From the NCBI GenBank assembly GCA_020637805.1, contig JACKJU010000010.1, forward strand, positions 1 to 64,000: a stretch of 64,000 bases of DNA. Direction: 5' to 3'. The position numbers were made by a program, and so were the translations under genes. Below the pieces are notes generated by a model, which had not been told where the DNA came from, did no database searches, and saw nothing but the letters and a program-made list of their open reading frames with translations. This document shows, one piece after another, positions 33,850-42,072 of this stretch (within the stretch, counting starts at the first letter, position 1; each line of letters opens with the position of its first letter). The stretch is from Nitratireductor sp. Lineage in GTDB: Bacteria > Pseudomonadota > Alphaproteobacteria > Rhizobiales > Rhizobiaceae.

Positions 33850-34649
33850 GCGTCAACTCCGGTACCGAGCCATGCAGCAATCAGGCGGCCAAGCCGTTCA
33901 CCGCCTTTCGGCGCCATTTCCTTGGTTTCATCATGGGAAAGCTCGCCGCCTGTCATACCGGCTCCAAAGTTGGTGATGACCGAGAAGGCGGCAACCTCCA
34001 GACCAGCGAAGCGCGCGAGGATGACTTCGGGCACTGTCGACATGCCGACCGCATCGGCCCCGAGCATGCGCGCCGCACGGATCTCGGCTGGCGTTTCGAA
34101 GCTTGGCCCCGAAAACCACATGTAGACGCCTTCTCCCAGCGTGACATCCACGGTGCGCGCCGTTTCCCGTAACTGGTCCATTATGGCCGCCGAGTAGGCA
34201 TTGGTCATTCCGACGAACCTGCGGTCGGATTCTTCGCCGATAAGCGGGTTCATCCCGGACCAGTTGATATGATCGGTAATCAGCATGACCGAACCCGGCG
34301 GCAGGTCTTCGCGCAGCGAACCAGCCGAATTGGTCAGCACGAGTCGTTTCACGCCGATGGCGGCCATTGCCTCGATGGGTAGACGCATCGCTGCCGCGTC
34401 ACCCTTTTCGTAGTAGTGCACGCGGCCAGACAGGATGATGATCTCGCGGCCGCCAAGGCGGCCCGAAACCAGTTCACCTGCATGGCCAGAGACTCCGCCG
34501 GACGGAAATCCCTCCAGTTCGCCATAGGGAATGCGTATCGCATCTTCGACGCCGTCGACCAGCTTCCCAAGGCCGGAACCCAGAACCAGAGCCGTTTCGG
34601 GCATGCGTCCTTCGAGCCGTTCGATGATCCGCGAAACTGCCTGCTTCAT
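33846..34649 (-). CDS. punA: Purine-nucleoside phosphorylase
   Basis: A 267-residue trimeric-type (PNP/MTAP family 2) phosphorylase releasing a purine base and (deoxy)ribose-1-phosphate. It has V-L-G-S-G-L-G-K-L (phosphate site, about 22-30), G-R-V-H-Y-Y-E-K-G, L-T-N-S-A-G-S-L and the base-binding F-E-T-P-A-E-I-R plus G-M-S-T-V-P-E. It overlaps cdd and deoC by 4 bp each, showing a translationally coupled chain. Confidence 0.93.
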   Translation of the reverse strand: MKQAVSRIIERLEGRMPETALVLGSGLGKLVDGVEDAIRIPYGELEGFPSGGVSGHAGELVSGRLGGREIIILSGRVHYYEKGDAAAMRLPIEAMAAIGVKRLVLTNSAGSLREDLPPGSVMLITDHINWSGMNPLIGEESDRRFVGMTNAYSAAIMDQLRETARTVDVTLGEGVYMWFSGPSFETPAEIRAARMLGADAVGMSTVPEVILARFAGLEVAAFSVITNFGAGMTGGELSHDETKEMAPKGGERLGRLIAAWLGTGVDA

Positions 34650-35062
34650 TGTGACCTGTCTCCGGTTTCCCCTGCCAGGCTCATCGGTCCGAAGCTCTTG
34701 GGCAGCAGGTCACCAAGCGTTACCGTCTCGGCAATTCCCTCGGAATTGCAAAGATAGACCTTCGTGTCGGGCGAACCGAATTCTGCAAGCCGCTGCCGGC
34801 ACCCGCCGCATGGCGTGCAGAGTTCCGCCTTCAGGCCGAGTACCGCGATCTCGGAAATCCTGCCGCCACCACCCATCACCATCGAAGCGATGGCAGAAGT
34901 CTCCGCACACCAGCCCTCCGGATAGGAGGCATTCTCGACGTTGCAACCCGCATAGATCCTGCCGTCATGGGTACGAAGCGCGGCACCGACGGGGAATTTC
35001 GAATAGGGGGAATGGGAACGGGCGGCAGCCTCCAGGGCAACCTTTCGCAGCTCTTCGGCCAT
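34646..35062 (-). CDS. cdd: Cytidine deaminase
   Basis: The 138-residue tetrameric-type enzyme deaminates cytidine and deoxycytidine to uridine forms. The zinc is held by the Cys of W-C-A-E (catalytic Glu next to it) and the two Cys of P-C-G-G-C; N-V-E-N-A-S-Y precedes them. The ATG at 35062 gives the standard length. The frame continuing to 35131 overlaps the permease gene. It makes cytidine usable by the downstream phosphorylases, consistent with its place in the uptake operon. Confidence 0.93.
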   Translation of the reverse strand: MAEELRKVALEAAARSHSPYSKFPVGAALRTHDGRIYAGCNVENASYPEGWCAETSAIASMVMGGGGRISEIAVLGLKAELCTPCGGCRQRLAEFGSPDTKVYLCNSEGIAETVTLGDLLPKSFGPMSLAGETGDRSQ

Positions 35063-35063
35063 T

Positions 35064-36032
35064 TCAGCGTTCTTTCGTGTACGGAACACCGCCTGCGCGT
35101 GGCGGCACGGCTTTGCCGATGAAACCGGCAAGAAGTATGACGGTCAGGATATAGGGCAGGGCCTGAACAAGCTGCACCGGAACCTGACCGATTGCCGGAA
35201 GCGACACCCCTTGAAGGCGGATGCCGGCGGCATCAAGAAAACCGAACAGCAGGCAAGCCCACATCACGTTGAGCGGCTTCCATTTTGCAAAAATGAGAGC
35301 GGCAAGCGCGATGAAACCCTTTCCCGCTGTCATGTTTTGCACGAACTGGGCATTGAAGGCCGTGGATAGATACGCACCCGCAACCCCGCAAAGCATGCCG
35401 CAGATAAGCACGGCGCGATAGCGCAGCGACTGTACGCCTATGCCGGCCGTGTCGACGGCTGCCGGATTTTCACCAACGGCGCGAAGCCGGAGTCCAAAGC
35501 GTGTTCGAAAGACCACCCACCAGGTCAGCGGGACCATGGCGAATGCGAAATAGACGAAGAGGTTATGACCTGAAATCAGGCCCTCGTAGATTGGGCCGAG
35601 GAAGGGCACGTCCTTCACCGCGGCGGCACCGGGCAGCTCGATGGGTGTGAACCTTGCCTCAGTTGGGAGCGAAGGTGTGCGGCCGCCCTGCCCAAACCAG
35701 CTCTGGCCAAGCAGGGCCGTAAGACCTGCAGCGACAAAGTTGATGGCGACACCCGAAACGATCTGGTTCCCGCGAACGGTAATCGAGGCAAAGGCATGGA
35801 CGAGGGCCAGCGCCATGGAAGCGCCGATTGCGGCAACCAGCCCGGCCCAGGGCGATCCCCAAACGGAAGCAGCCGCCCCGGCGGCAAAGGCCCCAGCCAG
35901 CATCTTGCCCTCAAGCCCGATGTCGAAAACGCCGGACCGCTCGGAATAGAGCCCGGCAAGCGCTGCCAGCAGCAGGGGGGTGGACAGCCTTACCGTGGAA
36001 TCGAGTATCTGGATGACCGTTGCGAATTCCAT
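35064..36032 (-). CDS. Nucleoside ABC transporter permease 2
   Basis: A 322-residue integral membrane protein of the BPD-transp-2 (RbsC/NupQ-like) family, with about eight to ten helices. Markers are G-L-Y-S-E-R-S-G-V-F-D-I-G-L-E-G-K (two parts, about 27-43) and G-N-Q-I-V-S-G-V-A-I-N. It pairs with the upstream permease, with only 3 bp between the genes, to form the membrane pore of a BMP-type purine/pyrimidine nucleoside importer. The neighbouring cdd, punA, deoC and deoA genes support a nucleoside cargo. Confidence 0.88.
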   Translation of the reverse strand: MEFATVIQILDSTVRLSTPLLLAALAGLYSERSGVFDIGLEGKMLAGAFAAGAAASVWGSPWAGLVAAIGASMALALVHAFASITVRGNQIVSGVAINFVAAGLTALLGQSWFGQGGRTPSLPTEARFTPIELPGAAAVKDVPFLGPIYEGLISGHNLFVYFAFAMVPLTWWVVFRTRFGLRLRAVGENPAAVDTAGIGVQSLRYRAVLICGMLCGVAGAYLSTAFNAQFVQNMTAGKGFIALAALIFAKWKPLNVMWACLLFGFLDAAGIRLQGVSLPAIGQVPVQLVQALPYILTVILLAGFIGKAVPPRAGGVPYTKER

Positions 36033-36035
36033 GTC

Positions 36036-37160
36036 TTACACGCCTTCTCTTGCCGCCTGATCGGCAGAAAGAACCTGCCTGCGCGCAAATGCGCGCGAAA
36101 GCGCAGGCCGGTACATGTGCTCCAGCGCACCGGCAAACAGGATTACCAGCCCCTGAATGACCACGATCATGTCGCGCGAGATCTTCGGCATGTCGAACGC
36201 CAGTTCGGCACCGCCCTGCCACAGCATGCCGAAAAGGATTGCGGCCAGAATGATGCCGACCGGATGATTGCGGCCCATCAGCGAGACCGCGATCCCGACA
36301 AATCCGGCGCCCGCTGGAAAGCTTTCCTGCAGCCGCGCCTGGTCGCCCATCACCGGATTGATGGCCATCATGCCGGCCAGTGCGCCCGAAATCAGCATGG
36401 CGATGACCACGGTGCGCACCGGCGGTATGCCTGCATAGACGGCAGCAGTGGGATTGATGCCGGTTGTCCGGATTTCGTAGCCAAGACGTGTGCGCCATAT
36501 CAGAAGCCACACAAGGTAGCAGCATGCCAGTGCCAGAAAGAAGGACCAGTTGAAAGGCGCCCCGCCAAGCGAAGACCCGAACAGGTTGAACAGCCAGTCG
36601 AGTTTCGGGATCTGGCCGCCCGCCTCGAATGTCCGGGTTTCCGGTGCCATCGATCCGGCAGGCTTGAACACCTCGACGAGCAGATAGATCATCAGTGCCG
36701 AAGCGATGAAGTTGAACATGATCGTGGTGATGACCACGTGGCTTCCGCGCCGGGCTTGTAGCCATGCCGGTATGAATGCCCATGCAGCCCCCATGGCGGC
36801 CGCACCCAAGACGGCGAACGGGAAGGTCACGTACCAGGGAACATAGCGATCCAGTGCCAGGCAGGCGGCGGCTACGCCTATGCCGCCGACATAGGCCTGG
36901 CCCTCAGAACCGATGTTGAACAGGCCGCAATGGATGGCGACCGCAACAGAAAGACCGGTGAAGATGAAGTTGGTCGCATAGAACAGCGTGTAGCCAATGC
37001 CGCCGCCATAGCCGAAAGCGCCGCGCACCAGCAGATAGGCAGCCTTGACCGGGTTTTCGCCGACCAGCAGCACGACCAGCCCCGCGACCAGAAAGGCCGT
37101 TATGAGGTTTAGGAGCGGAATCAGCCCGTAGTCGACCCATTTCGGCAATTCGTGCTTCAT
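36036..37160 (-). CDS. Nucleoside ABC transporter permease 1
   Basis: The 374-residue companion permease (NupP-like) has an N-terminal helix (L-I-T-A-F-L-V-A-G-L-V-V-L-L-V-G), C-G-L-F-N-I-G-S-E-G-Q-A-Y-V-G near 85-98, and G-S-H-V-V-I-T-T-I-M-F-N-F-I-A-S. All are typical of the larger subunit in BMP-linked importers. The start at 37160 overlaps the VOC-protein stop (ATGA); a longer frame to 37238 is inside that gene. Confidence 0.88.
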   Translation of the reverse strand: MKHELPKWVDYGLIPLLNLITAFLVAGLVVLLVGENPVKAAYLLVRGAFGYGGGIGYTLFYATNFIFTGLSVAVAIHCGLFNIGSEGQAYVGGIGVAAACLALDRYVPWYVTFPFAVLGAAAMGAAWAFIPAWLQARRGSHVVITTIMFNFIASALMIYLLVEVFKPAGSMAPETRTFEAGGQIPKLDWLFNLFGSSLGGAPFNWSFFLALACCYLVWLLIWRTRLGYEIRTTGINPTAAVYAGIPPVRTVVIAMLISGALAGMMAINPVMGDQARLQESFPAGAGFVGIAVSLMGRNHPVGIILAAILFGMLWQGGAELAFDMPKISRDMIVVIQGLVILFAGALEHMYRPALSRAFARRQVLSADQAAREGV

Positions 37161-37606
37161 GCGCCGGCCTCCGGGGTTTCCACCAGCATGTGCCCATCGG
37201 CGTCGAGCGGCGAGAAGGGATTGAAGGCAACTTCCCACAAATGACCGTCCGGATCGGCAAAATAGCCGGAATATCCCCCCCAGAATACCTTTTCGGGTGC
37301 TTTCACGGCCACCGCGCCGCAGGAGAGGGCGTGGCCGAAGGCCTCATCGACTTCCGCTTCACTGCGGCAATTGTAGGCAAGTGAAACGCCGCGAAATGGC
37401 GGAATGGGCGCGGCCTCGACACCGGCATCCTCCGCGAGAGCGGCATGACCGAAAAGGCCGAGCACGATCCCTTTCCCCTGGAAAAAGGTTACGTGTTCGT
37501 TCGAGGGCCCGCCCGCCCGCCATCCAAGCGCCTCGTAGAAGGTACGCGAACGGGCCATGTCGGTCACGCCGAGCGTGACGAGGGAAATGCGCGGCTCGAA
37601 CTTCAT
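37157..37606 (-). CDS. VOC-family (glyoxalase/dioxygenase-like) protein
   Basis: A 149-residue protein with the two beta-alpha-beta-beta-beta modules of the vicinal oxygen chelate fold: S-L-V-T-L-G-V-T-D-M-A-R-S-R-T-F-Y near the start and Y-F-A-D-P-D-G-H-L-W-E-V-A near the end. The Glu of the last motif could bind metal. It is wedged between the ATPase and permease genes of the nucleoside importer with ATGA overlaps on both sides, so it is made with them. The substrate is unknown; removal of a toxic aldehyde or sugar product is one idea. Confidence 0.85.
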   Translation of the reverse strand: MKFEPRISLVTLGVTDMARSRTFYEALGWRAGGPSNEHVTFFQGKGIVLGLFGHAALAEDAGVEAAPIPPFRGVSLAYNCRSEAEVDEAFGHALSCGAVAVKAPEKVFWGGYSGYFADPDGHLWEVAFNPFSPLDADGHMLVETPEAGA

Positions 37607-39180
37607 GCTGCCTTGCCTTTCCGGCCGGCGCCATCCTGCGTGATTCCCGCCATCAAGAGGCCGATCTCGCCTTCAGGTGTATCGGGCGCCACCTCGCCTG
37701 CGACCTTGCCTGCAAACATCACCAGCACCCGGTCGGCGAGTGCACGTACTTCATCCAGTTCGACCGATACCAGCAGGATCGCCTTGCCCTGGTCGCGCAT
37801 CTCGATGATCCGCTTGTGAATGAACTCGATCGCGCCCACGTCTACGCCGCGTGTCGGCTGACCGATCAGCAAGACGACCGGATCGACTTCCATTTCGCGC
37901 GCCAGAACGATCTTCTGCTGGTTGCCGCCAGAGAAATTTGCCGTCTTCAACCTGCAATCGGGGGGACGGATATCGTATTGCTCGATCTTTGCCTTGGCGT
38001 CCTGCCGTATGGCATCGATGTTGAGCATCGGCCCGTTCAGGAACTTGGACTTGTCGTGATATCCGAGGATCGAGTTCTCGTTCTCCTCGAAGGGTAGAAC
38101 AAGCCCCATGTGGTGGCGGTCTTCCGGAACATGCGCCAGCCCCCGCTCCCTCAGCATGCCCGGATCGCATTCGCCGGTCACGCCGATCGGCTCACCGTCC
38201 AGGATCACCTGTCCGCTTCGCGCCTTGCGTATGCCGGATATCGCTTCCAGCAATTGCGACTGGCCATTTCCGGCAACGCCCGCAATGCCGACGATCTCGC
38301 CGGCTCTCACATCGAAACTCACATCATCGACCACGGTCACGCCCCGGCTGTCGCGGATGGTGAGGTTCCTGACCGAAAGCTTCACCTCGCCGGGATGGGA
38401 CTGGCCCTTGTCGACGCGCAGCAGGACATGCCGGCCGACCATGAGTTCGGCCAGTTCCTCGACATTCGTCGCTGCTGTCTGGCGCGTGGCGACGATCTCG
38501 CCGCGCCGCATTACAGAGACCTCGTCGGTAATTGCCATGATCTCGCGCAGCTTGTGCGTGATGAGGATCACCGTCTTGCCCTGTTCCTTGAGCTGTTGAA
38601 GAATCCGGAACAGGTGGTCCGCCTCGGCAGGGGTAAGTACACCGGTCGGTTCGTCGAGGATCAGGATTTCCGCACCGCGATAGAGCGCTTTCAGGATTTC
38701 CACGCGTTGTTGCAGGCCGACCGGCAGTTCCTCGATGATAGCATCGGGGTCGACATGCATGTCGTAGGCATCTTCCAGGCGCTTGAGCTCGGTGCGGGCC
38801 TTGCCGATGGCGCTGTTCAGTATCGCGCCATTCTCCGCCCCCAGGATCACGTTCTCCAGCACGGTGAAATTCTGCACCAGCATGAAGTGCTGATGCACCA
38901 TGCCGATGCCTGCGGCGATGGCGGCGTCCGAATCCGCAATGCGCGTCTTCTTGCCATTGATGTAAATGTCGCCGCTGTCGGCCTGGTAGAAGCCGTAGAG
39001 AATCGACATCAGGGTCGATTTCCCGGCCCCGTTTTCTCCGATTATGCCGTGAATGGTTCCGCGTTTGACGGCAAGCCGGATGTCCTTGTTGGCCTGAACC
39101 GGGCCGAATGCCTTGGAAATGCCTTTCAGCTCGATGGCAAGTGCGCCATCGCCCGGCAGTTCCGTTTCGCCATTCTCCAT
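37603..39180 (-). CDS. Nucleoside ABC transporter ATP-binding protein (two ATPase domains)
   Basis: The 525-residue protein holds two ABC cassettes in tandem, as in RbsA and NupA. The first has Walker A G-E-N-G-A-G-K-S-T near residue 48 and L-P-V-G-L-Q-Q-R-V-E-I-L instead of the classical signature. The second has a degenerate Walker A (G-V-A-G-N-G-Q-S-Q) and the signature F-S-G-G-N-Q-Q-K. This asymmetry is normal in the subfamily. The ATG at 39180 has AGAGGTGG upstream. It is the first gene of the long leftward nucleoside operon and diverges from the thioesterase gene. Confidence 0.9.
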   Translation of the reverse strand: MENGETELPGDGALAIELKGISKAFGPVQANKDIRLAVKRGTIHGIIGENGAGKSTLMSILYGFYQADSGDIYINGKKTRIADSDAAIAAGIGMVHQHFMLVQNFTVLENVILGAENGAILNSAIGKARTELKRLEDAYDMHVDPDAIIEELPVGLQQRVEILKALYRGAEILILDEPTGVLTPAEADHLFRILQQLKEQGKTVILITHKLREIMAITDEVSVMRRGEIVATRQTAATNVEELAELMVGRHVLLRVDKGQSHPGEVKLSVRNLTIRDSRGVTVVDDVSFDVRAGEIVGIAGVAGNGQSQLLEAISGIRKARSGQVILDGEPIGVTGECDPGMLRERGLAHVPEDRHHMGLVLPFEENENSILGYHDKSKFLNGPMLNIDAIRQDAKAKIEQYDIRPPDCRLKTANFSGGNQQKIVLAREMEVDPVVLLIGQPTRGVDVGAIEFIHKRIIEMRDQGKAILLVSVELDEVRALADRVLVMFAGKVAGEVAPDTPEGEIGLLMAGITQDGAGRKGKAA

Positions 39181-39419
39181 CCACCACCTCTGCAACAGAC
39201 GCTGCCCGCCGCAGTCGGCGTGGCGCAGTTGCGGCATTTCAGGACAGCGCGGCGCCGAATGCAAGCCTCCAAATGACAAATCGGAAATACATGTCTGCTG
39301 CGATACGGCTTGACGTGACCGTCCCTGCGATTATCAATCCGGCGTTGCCGTTGTTGCCGGGGCAGACGCCCCGGCCTTCGCCCGGATTTCCCCGCACCCA
39401 ACGACCATCGGATGTAAAG

Positions 39420-39854
39420 ATGAGCCGCCCGACACCCCTGACACGTGACGACTTTCCCGTATTCCGCTCGCTCCAGACACGCTGGTCAGACAACGACCTC
39501 TTCGGGCACATGAACAATGTCGTTCACTACCAGTTGTTCGACACGGCCGTGAACGAATGGCTGATCAAGCTTGGCCTTTTCGATCCGCACAACAGCGATA
39601 TCATCGGTTTCGTCGTGGAAACGAAGTGCAACTACTTCTCCGAACTGGCATTTCCCGACAGGGTCGCAGCAGGAATCCGCATCGACCACCTCGGTACGTC
39701 CTCGGTGCGCTACGGCATCGCCCTTTTCAGGGAGGATGAGGAGATCGCCGCCGCCCAGGGCCATTTCATCCATGTCTATGTCGACCGGCAAACCCGCAAG
39801 CCCAAGGCGCTGCCGCAGAACTGGCGGCTGGAACTGGAAGACTATCTCGCCTGA
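39420..39854 (+). CDS. Acyl-CoA thioesterase (4-hydroxybenzoyl-CoA thioesterase family)
   Basis: A 144-residue single hotdog-fold protein. The motif R-W-S-D-N-D-L-F-G-H-M-N-N (about 21-33) contains the catalytic Asp region of YbgC/FcbC-type thioesterases. The Y-F-S-E-L-A-F-P-D segment and the H-L-G-T-S-S-V-R-Y strand follow. The ATG at 39420 gives a normal length; upstream frame extensions run over the divergent ATPase gene. The acyl substrate cannot be told. Its 3' end converges with the GH25 gene, 15 bp apart. Confidence 0.85.
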   Translation: MSRPTPLTRDDFPVFRSLQTRWSDNDLFGHMNNVVHYQLFDTAVNEWLIKLGLFDPHNSDIIGFVVETKCNYFSELAFPDRVAAGIRIDHLGTSSVRYGIALFREDEEIAAAQGHFIHVYVDRQTRKPKALPQNWRLELEDYLA

Positions 39855-39869
39855 TGGCCGAACCCTGTT

Positions 39870-41069
39870 TCAGCAACTCTCCGGGCCGTTCGCGCCGTCC
39901 CTGTATCCGGTGCTGCGGCACCTTTCCCGTTCCCGCTTGATTCGTTCTTCCACCCGGATCGGATTTTCCGTCGGGACAATAGGTCCCTGAACGAGTGTCG
40001 CTGAAACAGCCGGATTTACGTCGCTGGCTGGCGGAGTTTCCGGGGTTTTCTCCGGATTGTAGTCCGGTTCAGCCACGAAATCCGAATGGCGCCCGCCTCC
40101 ATTTGCAGCCCCCGAACTCGTTTCCGTGTTCACGTATACCGGACCCGGAAGAGTGTCCGGCTCTTCGGGTTCGATGCTGCGAACCGGTAGAAGTCCGTCG
40201 AACGGCCAGGCAAGCCTAGCTTCTTCCACGGTCATCGGCAGGACGTTCACATCGATGTCGCGCGGTGTGCCGTCGACCCGGTAGGGACAGTTTTTGCGGC
40301 AATTCCCGCCATAGGCAAACTGCCACAGTGTGTAGCTCTCCCAGTTTCCCATCGGGAACACGCCGCTTATGCCCGGCTTGTACCGTGCGTACCAGAGCTT
40401 CAACCGCGAGAGCAGGGGGTATTCATCGCGGTTTTCCGCGATGGCGGCCGCCGTCCTGTGGTTTGCATAAAGCAGCGGATAGCGTTCCAGCTTCTGGTAG
40501 ATCCGGGCGGCAAAGCGTTCGGCTTCGTCAAGCGTCATGAACACTTCGTGCTCGGGCATTTCCAGATCGAGAACAATTACCTCATCCGGTTGGGGATCGG
40601 CATAGCTGACGAAGTGATCGGCCTGTCTTTCCGGATTTCCGCGGCGGCCAAGGTGATAGGCGCCCCATTTGAGACCCAGAGCACGGGCAAGCTGGCGTCG
40701 CGTAAGATAGAGTTCGCGGGCAACAGAGTACTTGCGCCAGCTTACGCCGCAAATTCCCTTGTCCGCAAACGTGCAGTATTCGGGTGGCAGCCCGTCGCTC
40801 GCCTTGCCGATGAAACCCACGATCCTGCGGTCCTGGACGATCTTTTGCCAATCGAGCGAATTGTGCTCATAGGCATCCAGCACCAGTGCCCGGTCCGGGT
40901 TGCGCCAAGGCAGGAAGAAATCCGAAGCATGCGCAAATGCCGATTGGAACAGGCCAAGACACAGGACGGCGAAGATTGTAACCGGTTTCAACACGCCCCG
41001 GGTGTGCCAAGCGGAAAAAGGGGGATTTGCCTCGCCGGACCGGAAGGTTATCTTGCGCCGAGATTTCAT
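39870..41069 (-). CDS. GH25-type (lysozyme-like) secreted protein
   Basis: About 399 residues. A basic N-terminus and one hydrophobic segment (I-F-A-V-L-C-L-G-L-F near 33-42, A-F-A-H-A-S after it) form a signal peptide. The following domain looks like glycoside hydrolase family 25: L-D-W-Q-K-I and V-G-F-I-G-K-A-S-D-G, W-G-A-Y-H-L-G, I-V-L-D-L-E-M, and P-L-L-Y-A-N. Acidic catalytic positions are plausible in the D-L-E segment. A Pro-rich linker and a basic end follow. It would act on peptidoglycan in the periplasm. The ATG at 41069 has GGGAG upstream; a GTG 21 bp earlier is an alternative. Confidence 0.75.
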   Translation of the reverse strand: MKSRRKITFRSGEANPPFSAWHTRGVLKPVTIFAVLCLGLFQSAFAHASDFFLPWRNPDRALVLDAYEHNSLDWQKIVQDRRIVGFIGKASDGLPPEYCTFADKGICGVSWRKYSVARELYLTRRQLARALGLKWGAYHLGRRGNPERQADHFVSYADPQPDEVIVLDLEMPEHEVFMTLDEAERFAARIYQKLERYPLLYANHRTAAAIAENRDEYPLLSRLKLWYARYKPGISGVFPMGNWESYTLWQFAYGGNCRKNCPYRVDGTPRDIDVNVLPMTVEEARLAWPFDGLLPVRSIEPEEPDTLPGPVYVNTETSSGAANGGGRHSDFVAEPDYNPEKTPETPPASDVNPAVSATLVQGPIVPTENPIRVEERIKRERERCRSTGYRDGANGPESC

Positions 41070-41096
41070 GGTCAGGCTCCCGATTTCCACCTAGAT

Positions 41097-41190
41097 TGTT
41101 TCACCTTTAGGTGCAAACAGATTGCTTCAGCAAACGACTGAATTCCTTTACGCATTTCGATTTTTCCGATTCCGTCAAAATCGAAAATGC
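41097..41190 (+). repeat. 94-bp dispersed intergenic repeat, copy A
   Basis: From TGTTTCACC to GAAAATGC this segment matches the reverse complement of 52187-52280 at about 83 of 94 positions without gaps. Its last 40 bp fold into a stem (CGATTTT with AAAATCG, flanked by GCATTT and AAATGC). It lies between the GH25 gene and slyX. It looks like a RIME-type mosaic element of Rhizobiales rather than a gene, although the opposite strand is open (about 25 codons) in both copies. Confidence 0.75.
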
Positions 41191-41298
41191 TCTAATGGCT
41201 TGCCCCGAAGTCTGCCCGGCGAAAACATCGCCTCTGGTCCCTGAAGGGACGCGTGCGCAGATACCGGTCGAGTTCAACCCTGCGAATGAGGATTTCCT

Positions 41299-41508
41299 AT
41301 GACGAGCACCGAACAAAGGCTGATCCAGGCCGAAGAGACGATTGCCCATCAGGCAAAGACAATCGACGAGCTCTCGGCGATGGTTGCGCGCCAATGGGAC
41401 GTCATCGACACACTTGAGCGCAGGGTCGACCACATGATCGGGCGCATGTCTGCGCTGGAGGAAAACTTGCCAGCACCCGCTGCCAGCGAAAAACCGCCGC
41501 ACTGGTAG
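41299..41508 (+). CDS. slyX: SlyX family protein
   Basis: A 69-residue coiled-coil protein (E-Q-R-L-I-Q-A-E-E-T-I-A-H-Q start, heptads of Leu/Ile through residue 55) ending in the family's K-P-P-H-W. SlyX is widespread and of unknown function. GAATGAGGATTTCCT lies before the ATG. It is followed 7 bp later by the MOSC gene and probably co-transcribed with it. Confidence 0.88.
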   Translation: MTSTEQRLIQAEETIAHQAKTIDELSAMVARQWDVIDTLERRVDHMIGRMSALEENLPAPAASEKPPHW

Positions 41509-41514
41509 GCCGGG

Positions 41515-42000
41515 TTGGCGGCAGTTTCCGTGCTGACACTCGCGCAACTCACCTCCAGGCATGCATCTGACGGGGAACTGGTCTGGATCGGCGTTCGTCC
41601 CGCCCGGCGCGAGCCGGTCGAATCCCGCCGGTTCGCACGCATCACGCCCTCCGGTATCGAGGGCGACCGGAACATGCGGCCAGGCAGGCGCGCCGTCACT
41701 CTGATTCAGGCAGAGCACTTGCCGGTAATCGCGGCTCTCTCAGGCGTGGCAGAGATCGATCCGCACATCCTGCGCCGCAATCTCGTTGTCGGCGGTATCA
41801 ACCTGCTGGCCCTGAAAGACCGTCATTTCCGGATCGGCGAAGCTGTCCTGGCCGGAACGGGCATCTGTGCTCCATGTTCGCGCATGGAGGAGCTGTTGGG
41901 GCAGGGCGGCTACAATGCAGTGCGCGGCCATGGCGGCATCACGGCAAGTGTTGTCGAGCCCGGTCTCATTAGCCTCGGTGATCGCGTTTCCATGATCTGA
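41515..42000 (+). CDS. MOSC-domain protein
   Basis: A 161-residue single MOSC (molybdenum-cofactor sulfurase C-terminal) domain: W-I-G-V-R-P-A-R-R-E-P-V near the start, R-R-A-V-T-L-I-Q-A-E-H-L, R-R-N-L-V-V-G-G-I-N-L-L-A-L and the putative cofactor cysteine in G-I-C-A-P-C-S-R-M-E. MOSC proteins handle sulfur or molybdenum cofactor. A link to the molybdenum hydroxylase 17 kb away is possible but not shown. No ATG fits; TTG at 41515 or GTG at 41530 are the candidate starts. Confidence 0.85.
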   Translation: MAAVSVLTLAQLTSRHASDGELVWIGVRPARREPVESRRFARITPSGIEGDRNMRPGRRAVTLIQAEHLPVIAALSGVAEIDPHILRRNLVVGGINLLALKDRHFRIGEAVLAGTGICAPCSRMEELLGQGGYNAVRGHGGITASVVEPGLISLGDRVSMI

Positions 42001-42022
42001 GAAATTCACGGCGGAAACGAAA

Positions 42023-42044
42023 GCGGGGAGCCGAAGCTCCCCGC
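42023..42044 (-). terminator. UUCG-loop terminator of the BMP gene
   Basis: GCGGGGAGC (42023-42031) and GCTCCCCGC (42036-42044) form a perfect 9-bp stem. On the minus strand the loop is TTCG and TTTCGTTT follows, a classic intrinsic terminator 29 bp after the binding-protein stop. It may also stop the convergent MOSC transcript. Confidence 0.8.
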
Positions 42045-42072
42045 AAATCGCGTTATGAGACTGGCCGGTGGC

